NCBI GenBank assembly: GCA_002380945.1
Contig: DFWO01000033.1
Span: 6,532 to 53,842, forward strand
Length of the DNA: 47,311 bases
Direction of reading: 5' to 3'
Source: Methylococcaceae bacterium UBA4132
GTDB lineage: Bacteria; Pseudomonadota; Gammaproteobacteria; Methylococcales; Methylomonadaceae
In this document: in pieces, positions 7,531-15,494 of the stretch
Position numbering within the stretch: position 1 is the stretch's first letter
How the letters are laid out: every line of letters begins with the position of its first letter
Made by a program: the position numbers and the translations under genes
The notes under the pieces: model-generated
Databases searched by the model: none
Told to the model about the DNA's origin: nothing
The model's input: the letters and a program-made list of their open reading frames with translations, nothing else

Positions 7531-8562
7531 TTACAAATAATTGATTTTAGGCTTGCCTTCAGCGGCGACTAATTCACCAAGGGTGAAAACTGTTTCGCCT
7601 AAGCCTGTCAATATATCCAGCGTCGCTTGTTCGTCTTCAGCGGCAACACAGACTATCATGCCCACGCCACAATTAAAGGTAGTCAGCATATCAGCAAGGG
7701 CAACATTGCCTTGTTGTTGCAACCATTGAAACACGGCAGGAAATTTCCACGCGCTTAAATTAATATTGGCATCTATGCCTTCGGGTAATACACGCGGCAG
7801 GTTTTCTGTTAAACCACCGCCTGTGATATGCGCTAAAGCGTGAACATCAATCTGTTTCAATAAAGCCAACAAGGATTTAACATAAATTTTGGTCGGAGCT
7901 AATAGGGCTTCACCTAAAGTTTTATCAGCAAACGCATCATCCAGTGACGCATTGCTATGGGCAATAATTTTACGGATTAGCGAGTAACCATTGGAATGCG
8001 CTCCAGAAGAAGCCATACCGATTAATTTATCACCAACTTTCACTTTACTCCCATCCAGCACTTTGGTTTTTTCTACGATACCGACACAAAAACCTGCTAA
8101 ATCGTATTCACCATCAGCGTACATACCAGGCATTTCAGCAGTTTCGCCCCCGACTAACGCTGCACCTGCTAATGAACAACCTGCGCCTATGCCTTCAATC
8201 ACAGCGGCGGCAGTATCGACATCCAATTTACCTGTCGCAAAATAATCCAGAAAAAATAAGGGTTCCGCACCCTGCACGATAATATCGTTGACACACATGG
8301 CAACCAAATCAATGCCAACGGTGTTGTGGATATTTAAATCAATAGCCAGTTTTAATTTTGTGCCTACGCCGTCAGTACCTGAGACTAAAATGGGCTGTTT
8401 ATAACGGTCTAGCGGTAATTCAAACATCGAACCAAAACCACCTAAGCCTGCCATAACGCCTGCGGTGCGGGTTGCGGCTGCAATCGGTTTAATGCGTTCA
8501 ACTAATTCATTACCAGCGGCAATATCCACACCCGCACTTTTATAATTCAAACTCTCTGCCAT
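7531..8562 (-). CDS. purM: Phosphoribosylformylglycinamidine cyclo-ligase (AIR synthetase) PurM
   Basis: Catalyses ATP-dependent closure of the imidazole ring of AIR in purine synthesis. The 343-residue protein, counted from the ATG at 8562, has the PurM landmarks GVDIAAGNELVERIKP at the N-terminus, DGVGTKLKLA, VNDIIVQGAEPLFFLDY, the GGETAEMPGMY motif, SSGAHSNGYSLIRKI and HITGGGLTENLPR. A TTG codon four codons further upstream could start translation in frame, but the ATG before AESLNYKSAG matches the family start better. It is convergent with rpoH. purN, its common partner, is not next to it. Confidence 0.97.
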   Translation of the reverse strand: MAESLNYKSAGVDIAAGNELVERIKPIAAATRTAGVMAGLGGFGSMFELPLDRYKQPILVSGTDGVGTKLKLAIDLNIHNTVGIDLVAMCVNDIIVQGAEPLFFLDYFATGKLDVDTAAAVIEGIGAGCSLAGAALVGGETAEMPGMYADGEYDLAGFCVGIVEKTKVLDGSKVKVGDKLIGMASSGAHSNGYSLIRKIIAHSNASLDDAFADKTLGEALLAPTKIYVKSLLALLKQIDVHALAHITGGGLTENLPRVLPEGIDANINLSAWKFPAVFQWLQQQGNVALADMLTTFNCGVGMIVCVAAEDEQATLDILTGLGETVFTLGELVAAEGKPKINYL

Positions 8563-8748
8563 GTTCGCACTCAATTAAAAATTTAGAATAGGGATATTGT
8601 ACAAGACCTGCTCGGTTTTGTGGCTATCATGACTTATGCTGCGTTATGAATCAGTTGAATTTAAAGCAAAAAATAATTAAAGTGGCAAGCGGCTGGCAAC
8701 AAATAACTTTTAATTATTAATAACATAAGCTCTGTGCGAGGAATAACA

Positions 8749-9264
8749 ATGAAACTAACGAAATCAGTATTGTTTACAGCAATCCTGTTGATGAATAGCG
8801 CGGCTTTCGCCTACAGCCCTGAAGAATTAGCAAAAGAGTGTCATAAACCTAAATTTACAGACTTTACTTTATCTGAGTATAAAATGCCTGAACAACATGA
8901 AGTCGCGGCTGAAACAGAGTTTAGTTTTAAAGTACCTGTATGGACAAACCCAGAAACAATTAAATTGACAGCAAAAAACCAAGCTATTCCTTTTACTATC
9001 GAGAGCAATAGCAGTTTTCATAAAGTGAAATCAAAAATACCTGCCGAATTCACAGGTAAGTTTTTTAGGCTGAATGTCAGTGCTAAAGTTATTGACGGAG
9101 TATGTCATGAAGAAACAGGCTGGTTACTTAAAGTGGCAGATAAAGCAGCAGTGGAAAACGCGCCTGTTGCCGCAGAAACAAGCCCAGCCATCACACCCGC
9201 ACCTGCTACTACTGAAACTATCCCTGCTGCCCCTGCCGAAGCAACTCCCGCACCTGCAAAATAA
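8749..9264 (+). CDS. Small secreted protein of unknown function
   Basis: The ATG at 8749 sits behind a good ribosome-binding site (GAGGA) and is preferred to an in-frame GTG 15 bases upstream. The 171-residue product opens with a signal peptide (KLTKSVLFTAILLMNSAAFA) predicted to be cut after Ala21. The mature domain has two cysteines (near residues 30 and 122) that could form a disulfide. It ends in a Pro/Ala/Thr-rich tail with repeated PA and TP units (residues ~138-171), which suggests a flexible periplasmic or surface-exposed linker. I do not recognise the domain. It stands alone between purM (divergent) and the restriction system (convergent). Confidence 0.7.
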   Translation: MKLTKSVLFTAILLMNSAAFAYSPEELAKECHKPKFTDFTLSEYKMPEQHEVAAETEFSFKVPVWTNPETIKLTAKNQAIPFTIESNSSFHKVKSKIPAEFTGKFFRLNVSAKVIDGVCHEETGWLLKVADKAAVENAPVAAETSPAITPAPATTETIPAAPAEATPAPAK

Positions 9265-9287
9265 ACTGTCTGGGTAGTTAATGATTG

Positions 9288-9317
9288 CGGAGTCAAAAAG
9301 CTTATTTTTTGACTCCG
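9288..9317. terminator. Hairpin after the secreted-protein gene
   Basis: The inverted repeat CGGAGTCAAAAA / TTTTTTGACTCCG has a short loop, beginning 24 bases after the stop at 9264. The T run lies inside the stem, so it is a likely but imperfect rho-independent terminator. In the remaining DNA up to 9491 I see no gene or further clear structure. Confidence 0.6.
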
Positions 9318-9491
9318 TCAAATTAAAGACAGTAGCTCAGCAGCGTTTACGAACTACTTAACAAGAACGTGACAAGCTCTTTAACGCGTACAATTAACTA
9401 TAAGTAGTTATGCGCTAAGTGTATTGATTACGCTCAAACGAGCAAGTATACCGACAAAAAACATCATAAGCCGAGACAAAACGGCATAAAA

Positions 9492-10385
9492 TCACCCTAT
9501 CTCCATAGGCGATAATTCAATAGGTGTACTCACAGTCAATAACTGGGTATCGAATTTTAAACTGACTCCCTTAATTTTTGAGCTTGCCGTGTGTAGTCGC
9601 ATGGAAATAATCCAACCATTGGAAAAACGCACATTAATATAGCTATTGCCTATTTGCATTGCTTTTAAGGAATTAACAGGTGGCATAAGGGCAAACTCAT
9701 GAATTTCTATTTTTTCGTTGTAAACGATAATTTTATGATAATCCGTCATACCGACAATAAAGCTAAAAAATTGTTGCGCATACGGCTGTTCGGCAACATG
9801 GAAATTTAGAAAATCGGTAACTAACTGACACATCGGGGCGTACAACTGGTTATCAATAAAATCAGCTTGGATTGCCTTTAACTCATTAAATTCTACCGCG
9901 CCGTTTTTTAGCTGTGCCGCGCTGGTTAAAAAATCATCGGTTATTTTCTTATACGCAGCTCGGTAAGCTATATCCTTTAGTGAATTTTTTGTATAACCAC
10001 CTTGGGTAGCCGTTGCAGTAGGTCGTTGATGTTTTAGGGCGGCATGGTTATGTTTAACCGATAAATTGACCACCTCACCCGCAATGACCAATCTTATATC
10101 TGTTACATCACCTTTTTTTGCCGCATTATCGCTCAAGCGTTCCAACGTTGTGCCTGTATGAATAACGTATTTTTTTGCCAACCATGTAAAAATAGTTTCC
10201 GCACTGTTAATAAAATGCGCTTGTTGTTGTTCAGGAAGAGCAGCAAACTTTACGCCATCTCGTTGTTGATCTGCTAAGGTATTCGCTAATAATGCTAAAT
10301 TAGGAATTTTCTTAATGAACACACTGACAATAGCAAATTCCAACGCCCTGCCATTTCTATCGGAAATATTTTCTGCCATAGTCAT
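9492..10385 (-). CDS. HaeIII-family type II restriction endonuclease
   Basis: A 297-residue protein resembling the HaeIII restriction enzyme family, which cuts GGCC. The central KGDVTDIRLVIAGEVVNLSV followed by KHNHAALKHQR is the conserved core, with D, then S-V-K as a PD-(D/E)xK-like catalytic set. The N-terminal NGRALEFAIV also fits the family. The start ATG overlaps the stop of the controller gene by four bases (ATGA), so the two are cotranslated; a second in-frame ATG is two codons in. The divergent methyltransferase at 10725 is very close to M.HaeIII, which makes the specificity GGCC likely; this is inference. Confidence 0.88.
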   Translation of the reverse strand: MTMAENISDRNGRALEFAIVSVFIKKIPNLALLANTLADQQRDGVKFAALPEQQQAHFINSAETIFTWLAKKYVIHTGTTLERLSDNAAKKGDVTDIRLVIAGEVVNLSVKHNHAALKHQRPTATATQGGYTKNSLKDIAYRAAYKKITDDFLTSAAQLKNGAVEFNELKAIQADFIDNQLYAPMCQLVTDFLNFHVAEQPYAQQFFSFIVGMTDYHKIIVYNEKIEIHEFALMPPVNSLKAMQIGNSYINVRFSNGWIISMRLHTASSKIKGVSLKFDTQLLTVSTPIELSPMEIG

Positions 10386-10594
10386 TCATCAAAGAAAGTG
10401 GAAATTGTGCAGCCCAGCGCGATAGCTAACTTGTTAATGTTTTCCAAAGAAACATTGCGTTTGCCGCGCTCTAAAGAGCCGATATAAGTGCGGTGCAAGC
10501 CAGATAACTCGGCTAATTTTTCCTGAGAAATGCTTTTTTCTGCGCGTAGTTTTTTAACGGTACTACCGAATTTTAGTTTTATATTTTCGTTCAT
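10382..10594 (-). CDS. XRE-family helix-turn-helix controller (C) protein of the R-M system
   Basis: A 70-residue one-domain DNA-binding protein. The helix-turn-helix region is ISQEKLAELSGLHRTYIGSL near residues 21-40, followed by ERGKRNVSLENINKLAIALG, the standard XRE/Cro fold, and a short tail ending STFFDE. This size and its position just ahead of a type II endonuclease gene mark it as a C protein, which times endonuclease expression after the methyltransferase has protected the host DNA. C proteins usually bind C-boxes in their own promoter; a matching palindrome is at 10624-10635. Confidence 0.88.
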   Translation of the reverse strand: MNENIKLKFGSTVKKLRAEKSISQEKLAELSGLHRTYIGSLERGKRNVSLENINKLAIALGCTISTFFDE

Positions 10595-10623
10595 GCGCTT
10601 AATGTGGCTTTTTGGATACTTTA

Positions 10624-10635
10624 AGTCTACAGACT
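10624..10635. promoter_or_regulatory. Candidate C-box operator of the restriction-modification system
   Basis: The perfect palindrome AGTC-TACA-GACT lies 29 bases upstream of the controller start codon, inside the divergent control region between the controller and the methyltransferase. C-boxes of other type II systems are built on GACT/AGTC half-sites, so this is the probable binding site. A partly similar ACTATAGGT stretch follows directly and could be a second, weaker half-operator. Confidence 0.6.
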
Positions 10636-10724
10636 ATAGGTAACAATTTTTTGTGGTACAATGAAACGCTTTACATTAAAACGGTTGTGCAACACAGCCA
10701 CAATTACGGCGATTAGTTATTTTT

Positions 10725-11705
10725 ATGAAGATTGTTTCTTTATTTTCGGGGGCTGGTGGACTTGATATAGGCTTTAAACGCGTTGGTTTTGATATTATTT
10801 GGGCAAACGAATATGACAAAGATATTTGGGAAACCCATGAAAAAAATTTTCCTGAAACGTTTTTAGATAAACGCTCGATAGTCAAAATACCCTCCAAAGA
10901 CATTCCCGATTGCGATGGTATTATCGGCGGCCCACCGTGTCAAAGCTGGAGCGAAGGCGGTACATTACGCGGTATTGATGATAAACGTGGGCAGTTATTT
11001 TATGAATTTATACGCATTTTAACCGATAAAAAGCCGTTATTCTTTCTAGCTGAAAATGTATCAGGTATGTTGGCTAAACGGCACTCCGCAGCGTTATTAG
11101 GCATCAAACAAATGTTTTCTGAATGTGGCTATGATTTGTCGTTTGCATTATTGAATGCCGTTGATTACGGCGTGCCACAAGATAGAAAACGTGTGTTTTT
11201 TGTCGGCTATCGCAAAGATTTAAATAAACGCTTTCACTTTCCTGAGCCGTTAAAGCAGAAAGTCAGCTTACAGAATGCCATTTTTGATTTAAAAGACAAC
11301 GCGTTAGTCGCAAAAGACAAAGGGCATTCCAATGATAATGCGTGTGCGTTGGCTAATCATGAATATTTAAATGGTGGTTTTTCGACTATTTATATGTCCA
11401 GAAACCGCGTTCGCCATTGGCATGAACCCTCGTTCACCATACAAGCAGGTGGACGACACGCGCCTATTCATCCACAAGCCCCAAAAATGGAACTGGTCGC
11501 AACCAATAAACGTATTTTTGTGCAAGGACAAGAAGACAGTTATCGACGTTTAAGCGTTCGAGAATGCGCCAGAATCCAAACCTTTCCTGATAGTCATATT
11601 TTTTACTATAAAAATTTGTCAGCGGGTTACAAGATGGTGGGTAATGCCGTGCCGTGTAATTTAGCTGAAAGTTTGGCGCGGGCGATTTACAGGGATATGA
11701 GTTAA
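10725..11705 (+). CDS. DNA (cytosine-5) methyltransferase, M.HaeIII-like
   Basis: A 326-residue C5-cytosine methyltransferase. All ten-motif landmarks can be followed: motif I SLFSGAGGLDIGFKRVGF (SAM binding), motif IV GGPPCQSWSEGG with catalytic Cys71, motif VI FFLAENVSGM, motif VIII DYGVPQDRKRVFFVGYR, a target recognition region near STIYMSRNRVRHWHEPSFT, motif IX RRLSVRECARIQTFPD and motif X GYKMVGNAVP. Recalled M.HaeIII shares long stretches, including around motif IV and the recognition region, so GGCC methylation is expected. It is transcribed away from the controller and endonuclease, the usual layout that lets protection come first. Confidence 0.96.
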   Translation: MKIVSLFSGAGGLDIGFKRVGFDIIWANEYDKDIWETHEKNFPETFLDKRSIVKIPSKDIPDCDGIIGGPPCQSWSEGGTLRGIDDKRGQLFYEFIRILTDKKPLFFLAENVSGMLAKRHSAALLGIKQMFSECGYDLSFALLNAVDYGVPQDRKRVFFVGYRKDLNKRFHFPEPLKQKVSLQNAIFDLKDNALVAKDKGHSNDNACALANHEYLNGGFSTIYMSRNRVRHWHEPSFTIQAGGRHAPIHPQAPKMELVATNKRIFVQGQEDSYRRLSVRECARIQTFPDSHIFYYKNLSAGYKMVGNAVPCNLAESLARAIYRDMS

Positions 11706-11738
11706 TTGGGAAGCCCTAATCCTTTCATCAAGTAAGTT

Positions 11739-11767
11739 GTACAGACGTTGCAATACAATGTCTGTAC
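11739..11767. repeat. Palindromic repeat, GACGTTGC type (copy 1)
   Basis: A 29-base inverted repeat, GTACAGACGTTG / CAATGTCTGTAC with one mismatched pair, lies between the convergent methyltransferase and TonB-receptor genes. It shares the ACGTTGCA core and layout with elements at 15439-15466 and 38457-38484. It may double as a terminator for both flanking genes, though it lacks a T run. Confidence 0.6.
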
Positions 11768-11791
11768 AAAGCATCACATCATTCCAAATAC

Positions 11792-13987
11792 TTAAAAATT
11801 CGCACTCAAACTCAAACGGAAACTAACGGGCTCGACAGGATGAAAATGCGTGTCACCAACAGGAGAAGCTTCATTGCGTAACTGGGATTCATAGTAGTAG
11901 TCTATGCCACTGTCTTTACGATTCATTAAGTTGAAAACTTCGGCTTGTACTGTCCACGTTGGGTTAAATTTATAACCGACCATGCCTGACAACAAGATGG
12001 TGGGTCTGGAGCGTTGTGTACCATCTTCAATTAAAACACGCGGACCAAAGTAACGTAGCCGTGGACCACCAAAGAAACCGCCCCAGACATCATGCACCAT
12101 TGCACCAGTTGCTAACACGCTGTTAATTGAACCTGGAATATAGTTACCTGCGGGGTCATTGCCGCGAAACCGTGCTTTAGAAAAGCTTAAATCGGCATCA
12201 AATGTTAGCCAGTCGTTAGGTGAATAATAGTTTGCCCATTCAACACCGTAACGGCGGCTGGGGCGGCTAGCTTCCGTTGTACCTGCATCACCAACAAATA
12301 GTAATTCCGAATCAATGTCTAGCCACCAGACTGCTAAGGTACTTTGTAAACCTTTTATCCATGTAGTACGCGCACCGACTTCGGCACCGTAAGTACGCGC
12401 TAAAGGCACGGCTTTGTTAATTGCATTACCATTAGCATCTGTACTTAAACCTGTTACAGGATCAACGCGTGTGTTAATACCGCGTGCATCATTACTATGA
12501 AAACCCAAGCCGCCGTTCAAATACAACTCGGTATTTGCCCAAGGACCAAAGGTTAAGCCCAATTTTGGGCTGACAATACCATCGTAACGAGTGCCATTAT
12601 TATCAGCTTGATTACTGTCACTAACATTAAAGCGAAAGCCGTCAAAACGTACGCCAACGGTACTACGAAACCAATCATTCCAACGGGTTTTGTTTTCCAG
12701 ATAAGGGCTAATATTGGTAATCCATACATCGTCTTTGCGTACTGTGTCATACTGTTGTCTGGCTTCAGTCAACGTTAAGGCATTGTGAACATTGTCATTA
12801 CGCACTTGTAAGCCGAGCGTTGTTTCTGATTCCGCTTTGCCAATTTTATGAAAGAATGTGTGGGTGGCTTTTAAACCTGTTGTCCAGCGTTCATCAGGTT
12901 GTCCGAATTGGTCGCCTCGAACAGGATCATTCATAAAATAGGTAAAGTTAGAAAATAACTTCAACTTAGAATATAGTCCATACACGATAATCTTTGATTC
13001 ACTATCGCTAGAGTTTCGATGCCATTCACCTGTCAAACTATAACGTTGACTCGCACCACCGTCCGTGGGGTCAATCGCACCAAAACGATCCAGCGTACCG
13101 TCTAAGACAGCGCGTCTTGGAATTTGGTCAGTGGAGTTCCAATCGGCTTTATATGCCATACCTGTAATACTCCAGCCTGAATGCGCTTGTTCTTGGCTAT
13201 AACGTAACATTCCGTTAAATTTCATGTAATCGTTACCAACATTCCAAGGACCATTGTTATGTACGGTTTCGCCTGCATACGCTAAATTACCATTACCTAG
13301 TTTTTTAGACCCCATGACTAAGCCACGGTAATAATCATAACTACCGCCTGTAAATTTAACAGTCGTGTTCGGTAATTCGCTGAAATATTCAATATTCGCT
13401 GAACCTGTGCTAGAAAAATCACCTGTATCCGCATAATAATTACCTTTTTGATAACTGATCGTTTTTATCATTTCAGGAATCAAAAAGTTGGTATCCATCC
13501 AGCCTTGCCCATGTGAATGCGAAGCCATGTTAACTGGTACACCATCGACTTGGGTTAAAAAATCAGTGCCGTGATCCAGATTAAAACCGCGTAAATAATA
13601 CTGACTAGCTTTACCTTCACCACTGTGTTGCGAGGCAATCATGCCTGGTACGGTTTCTAATACTTCACTAGGACGGGTAATCGCGCGGTATTTTATTTGT
13701 TCTTGCCCGACATTACCTTGTGACGCGCTGTTAGCGATACCAACCAAATCATCGGCACGCTGTGTGGCAGTGACTTCCATTTCAGTGAGGTCTATCGACT
13801 TATCAACTTTGGGGTTTTTAATTGACTCATCGGTATTGGTATTAGCTTTGGTTTTATCGGCAGCTTGTGCATTATCTGCATAATTAAGCATAAATATACA
13901 AGCGGCTATTGCTAAGCCCGCTTTTTGTAAGCGTAGGGTTTGCGGTTTGCAGGATAAATTAAATGGCACTATTTGTTGGATGTACAT
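11792..13987 (-). CDS. TonB-dependent outer-membrane receptor (probable metal or metal-chelate uptake)
   Basis: A 731-residue outer-membrane receptor. The ATG at 13987 follows the ribosome-binding site GAGGAAGAAG; an in-frame TTG 12 bases earlier lies within that site and is rejected. A signal peptide ends near AQAAD (about residue 42). The TonB-box-like MEVTATQRADD is followed by a plug domain with the motifs RPSEVLETVPGM, QYYLRGFNLDHGTDF and QVDGVPVNM, with several His residues in the segment SHSHGQG. The long C-terminal region is a beta barrel that ends in SFRLSLSANF, the aromatic C-terminus recognised by the BAM machinery. The HupE/UreJ permease gene lies directly upstream on the same strand, which points to nickel or cobalt transport; the substrate is inferred. 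Confidence 0.9.
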   Translation of the reverse strand: MYIQQIVPFNLSCKPQTLRLQKAGLAIAACIFMLNYADNAQAADKTKANTNTDESIKNPKVDKSIDLTEMEVTATQRADDLVGIANSASQGNVGQEQIKYRAITRPSEVLETVPGMIASQHSGEGKASQYYLRGFNLDHGTDFLTQVDGVPVNMASHSHGQGWMDTNFLIPEMIKTISYQKGNYYADTGDFSSTGSANIEYFSELPNTTVKFTGGSYDYYRGLVMGSKKLGNGNLAYAGETVHNNGPWNVGNDYMKFNGMLRYSQEQAHSGWSITGMAYKADWNSTDQIPRRAVLDGTLDRFGAIDPTDGGASQRYSLTGEWHRNSSDSESKIIVYGLYSKLKLFSNFTYFMNDPVRGDQFGQPDERWTTGLKATHTFFHKIGKAESETTLGLQVRNDNVHNALTLTEARQQYDTVRKDDVWITNISPYLENKTRWNDWFRSTVGVRFDGFRFNVSDSNQADNNGTRYDGIVSPKLGLTFGPWANTELYLNGGLGFHSNDARGINTRVDPVTGLSTDANGNAINKAVPLARTYGAEVGARTTWIKGLQSTLAVWWLDIDSELLFVGDAGTTEASRPSRRYGVEWANYYSPNDWLTFDADLSFSKARFRGNDPAGNYIPGSINSVLATGAMVHDVWGGFFGGPRLRYFGPRVLIEDGTQRSRPTILLSGMVGYKFNPTWTVQAEVFNLMNRKDSGIDYYYESQLRNEASPVGDTHFHPVEPVSFRLSLSANF

Positions 13988-14007
13988 CTTCTTCCTCAAT
14001 ATTATTT

Positions 14008-15360
14008 TTATATTATGTTTAAATGTTTAGTAAAGCTGGATGACCAACACTGTGGGTCAATGGAAAAAGCAAACGGCGGCGAACGCGAATTGAATTGCGT
14101 CTTGGAAGTAACCGAAATGCTGGGAAATAAAGGCTGGCTGACAGGTAACTGTAGCGCGGTGGAACGGTTAAAGCAGGTCGAGTTGTGAAAAACAAGCTCG
14201 TTAGAATTGAGTGCTGAGTAAACAGAAAATAAGCACCAGACAGGTGGGGAAGTCGCGCCTACACCGTTAGTTAAAAAACTGGTGGCTAGCGTATGAAACG
14301 CAGGAGATAAATCGAAATGTGGGGTGGTTTTAGAAACCTGTTTGCCGTGAGTGGCAGAATGATAAAAAACAGCGGTACAACAAAAGCGAGGGGTGCTATC
14401 GTCGGTCATCGAAGCGACAGGCGGTGACGTTAAACCCACGCCGTTAGTTAAAAAGTGTATGCCTAGTTGCGGACTAAGTAACCAAGTGTTGGTCACTGCA
14501 TACGCAATGTCGCTATAGGCTGAATGAACAGCACGAATAAATTCGCGCCCACAGTTAGAACTGTAGGGTGGACTGCCGCAAATAAACTCATCGTAGGTAA
14601 TCAAAGGGCTTCGTACTTCAGCCCCTGCAATACTTCTATGACCACCGCTATCTAGCCTTTGTCGCTCCTGACTGCCATCGGGTGGTGCAGGATCTGCCAC
14701 TCTAAAAAATTCATGCGTGTTATCGGTTTGTGTCGTTGCGACGGTTGCTTTATTCACCAAATGACTGACCGATGACTGGGCGTAAGCTAATTGACTGATG
14801 AATAACGCGAAAATGACCACCAGCAACCGAACGATTAAAATACCCGCGCCGTGTAGTAGCAAAGTCGCTACCATGAAGCCTAAGGTATAAGAGATTAAAC
14901 TGGCGGATGTGGATATTTCTTGTCCATGTGCAAAACCGTGGAAAAAGGCGAAGAACGCCACGATGATAACGTTAGTTTTACTACTAAAACGGACTTTGCG
15001 TACAATGAATACACTGAACACTAAACCTGATAGCAAAATAATCAGTTCCGCGCTGGGTATAAATAAACCTGCCGCACCTGCTAAACCGCCTAAACTCATC
15101 ACGCCGACAAAGGTCACAGGCAGTAACCAAATCGCATTGCCACGCAATTGCGCTGCCCAAATACCGACCGCCAACATCGTTAAGAAGTGATCGCCACCGT
15201 GTAATGGATGCGTGAAACCACTGCTCCAACCGCTGAAATCAACAGAACCTGCTAAGCCATTAAATAGCACAATACCTAATAACAACACAAAACTCAGCGC
15301 GAGTAATAGCCGTTGGCGATTACACAGTGCAGTTAGTGTTGAGAGGATTTTGGCGTTCAT
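14008..15360 (-). CDS. HupE/UreJ-family metal permease with a long aberrant C-terminal tail
   Basis: Residues 1-195 form a six- or seven-helix HupE/UreJ-type permease: HPLHGGDHFLTMLAVGIWAAQL (begins near 51; His-rich signature), the helix pair around GVMSLGGLAGAAGLFIP, FFHGFAHGQE near residue 140 and ATLLLHGAGI near 165. Family members take up nickel or cobalt for hydrogenase, urease or B12. The ORF then continues for about 255 residues with no recognisable domain. This tail contains FLTNGVG twice, each followed by a TSPPV segment, and its DNA holds palindromic repeat modules. Family members normally end soon after the last helix, so the tail may be translated repeat DNA rather than a functional domain. 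The ORF stops 20 bases before the TonB receptor start. Confidence 0.8.
   Translation of the reverse strand: MNAKILSTLTALCNRQRLLLALSFVLLLGIVLFNGLAGSVDFSGWSSGFTHPLHGGDHFLTMLAVGIWAAQLRGNAIWLLPVTFVGVMSLGGLAGAAGLFIPSAELIILLSGLVFSVFIVRKVRFSSKTNVIIVAFFAFFHGFAHGQEISTSASLISYTLGFMVATLLLHGAGILIVRLLVVIFALFISQLAYAQSSVSHLVNKATVATTQTDNTHEFFRVADPAPPDGSQERQRLDSGGHRSIAGAEVRSPLITYDEFICGSPPYSSNCGREFIRAVHSAYSDIAYAVTNTWLLSPQLGIHFLTNGVGLTSPPVASMTDDSTPRFCCTAVFYHSATHGKQVSKTTPHFDLSPAFHTLATSFLTNGVGATSPPVWCLFSVYSALNSNELVFHNSTCFNRSTALQLPVSQPLFPSISVTSKTQFNSRSPPFAFSIDPQCWSSSFTKHLNII
14239..14278. repeat. Direct repeat copy A inside the HupE ORF tail
   Basis: A 40-base segment beginning GACAGGTGGGGAAGTC and ending CCGTTAGTTAAAAA matches the segment at 14416-14455 at most positions. 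Read on the minus strand, both encode the FLTNGVG-x-TSPPV peptide. They are either a coding duplication or two copies of a mobile intergenic repeat. Confidence 0.65.
14416..14455. repeat. Direct repeat copy B inside the HupE ORF tail
   Basis: Second copy of the 40-base segment at 14239-14278. It begins GACAGGCGGTGACGTT and ends CCGTTAGTTAAAAA. The right-hand 15 bases are the best conserved part. Confidence 0.65.
14531..14564. repeat. Composite palindromic repeat inside the HupE ORF tail
   Basis: Two joined modules: CGAATAAATTCGCG, and the palindrome ACAGTTAGAACTGT separated from it by CCC. The first is close to the GGCGCGAATTCATTCGCGC element between the two Druantia genes (24093-24129). Its presence inside an ORF supports the view that the ORF tail has grown from intergenic repeats. 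Confidence 0.5.
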
Positions 15361-15438
15361 TCAGGGAGTTTATTTATTAGCAAATAGTAAAAGAGGCGGC
15401 ATTTTGAACTATTTTTTTGTGTTAAGCAACGCTACGGT

Positions 15439-15466
15439 AGAAACGTTGCACTGCGATGTTTTTACA
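15439..15466. repeat. Palindromic repeat, GACGTTGC type (copy 2)
   Basis: GTAGAAACGTTGC, three bases, GCGATGTTTTTAC: a 28-base imperfect palindrome close in sequence to the element at 38457-38484 and sharing its core with 11739-11767. It lies between the bcp end and the hupE start. Confidence 0.6.
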
Positions 15467-15494
15467 ATATCACAATCTAGCTCATTATTCCCAA

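Noticed and set aside
8646..8720. Short ORF beginning MNQLNLKQKIIKV
   Set aside because: It has only 24 codons and no ribosome-binding site, and it lies in the control region of the secreted-protein gene.
13973..14188. A plus-strand 71-codon ORF at the hupE/TonB-receptor boundary
   Set aside because: It overlaps the receptor start region and hupE tail and has no ribosome-binding site or family resemblance.
13988..14780. Cobalamin riboswitch upstream of the TonB receptor
   Set aside because: I looked for the B12 box and flanking conserved loops on the minus strand and found none.
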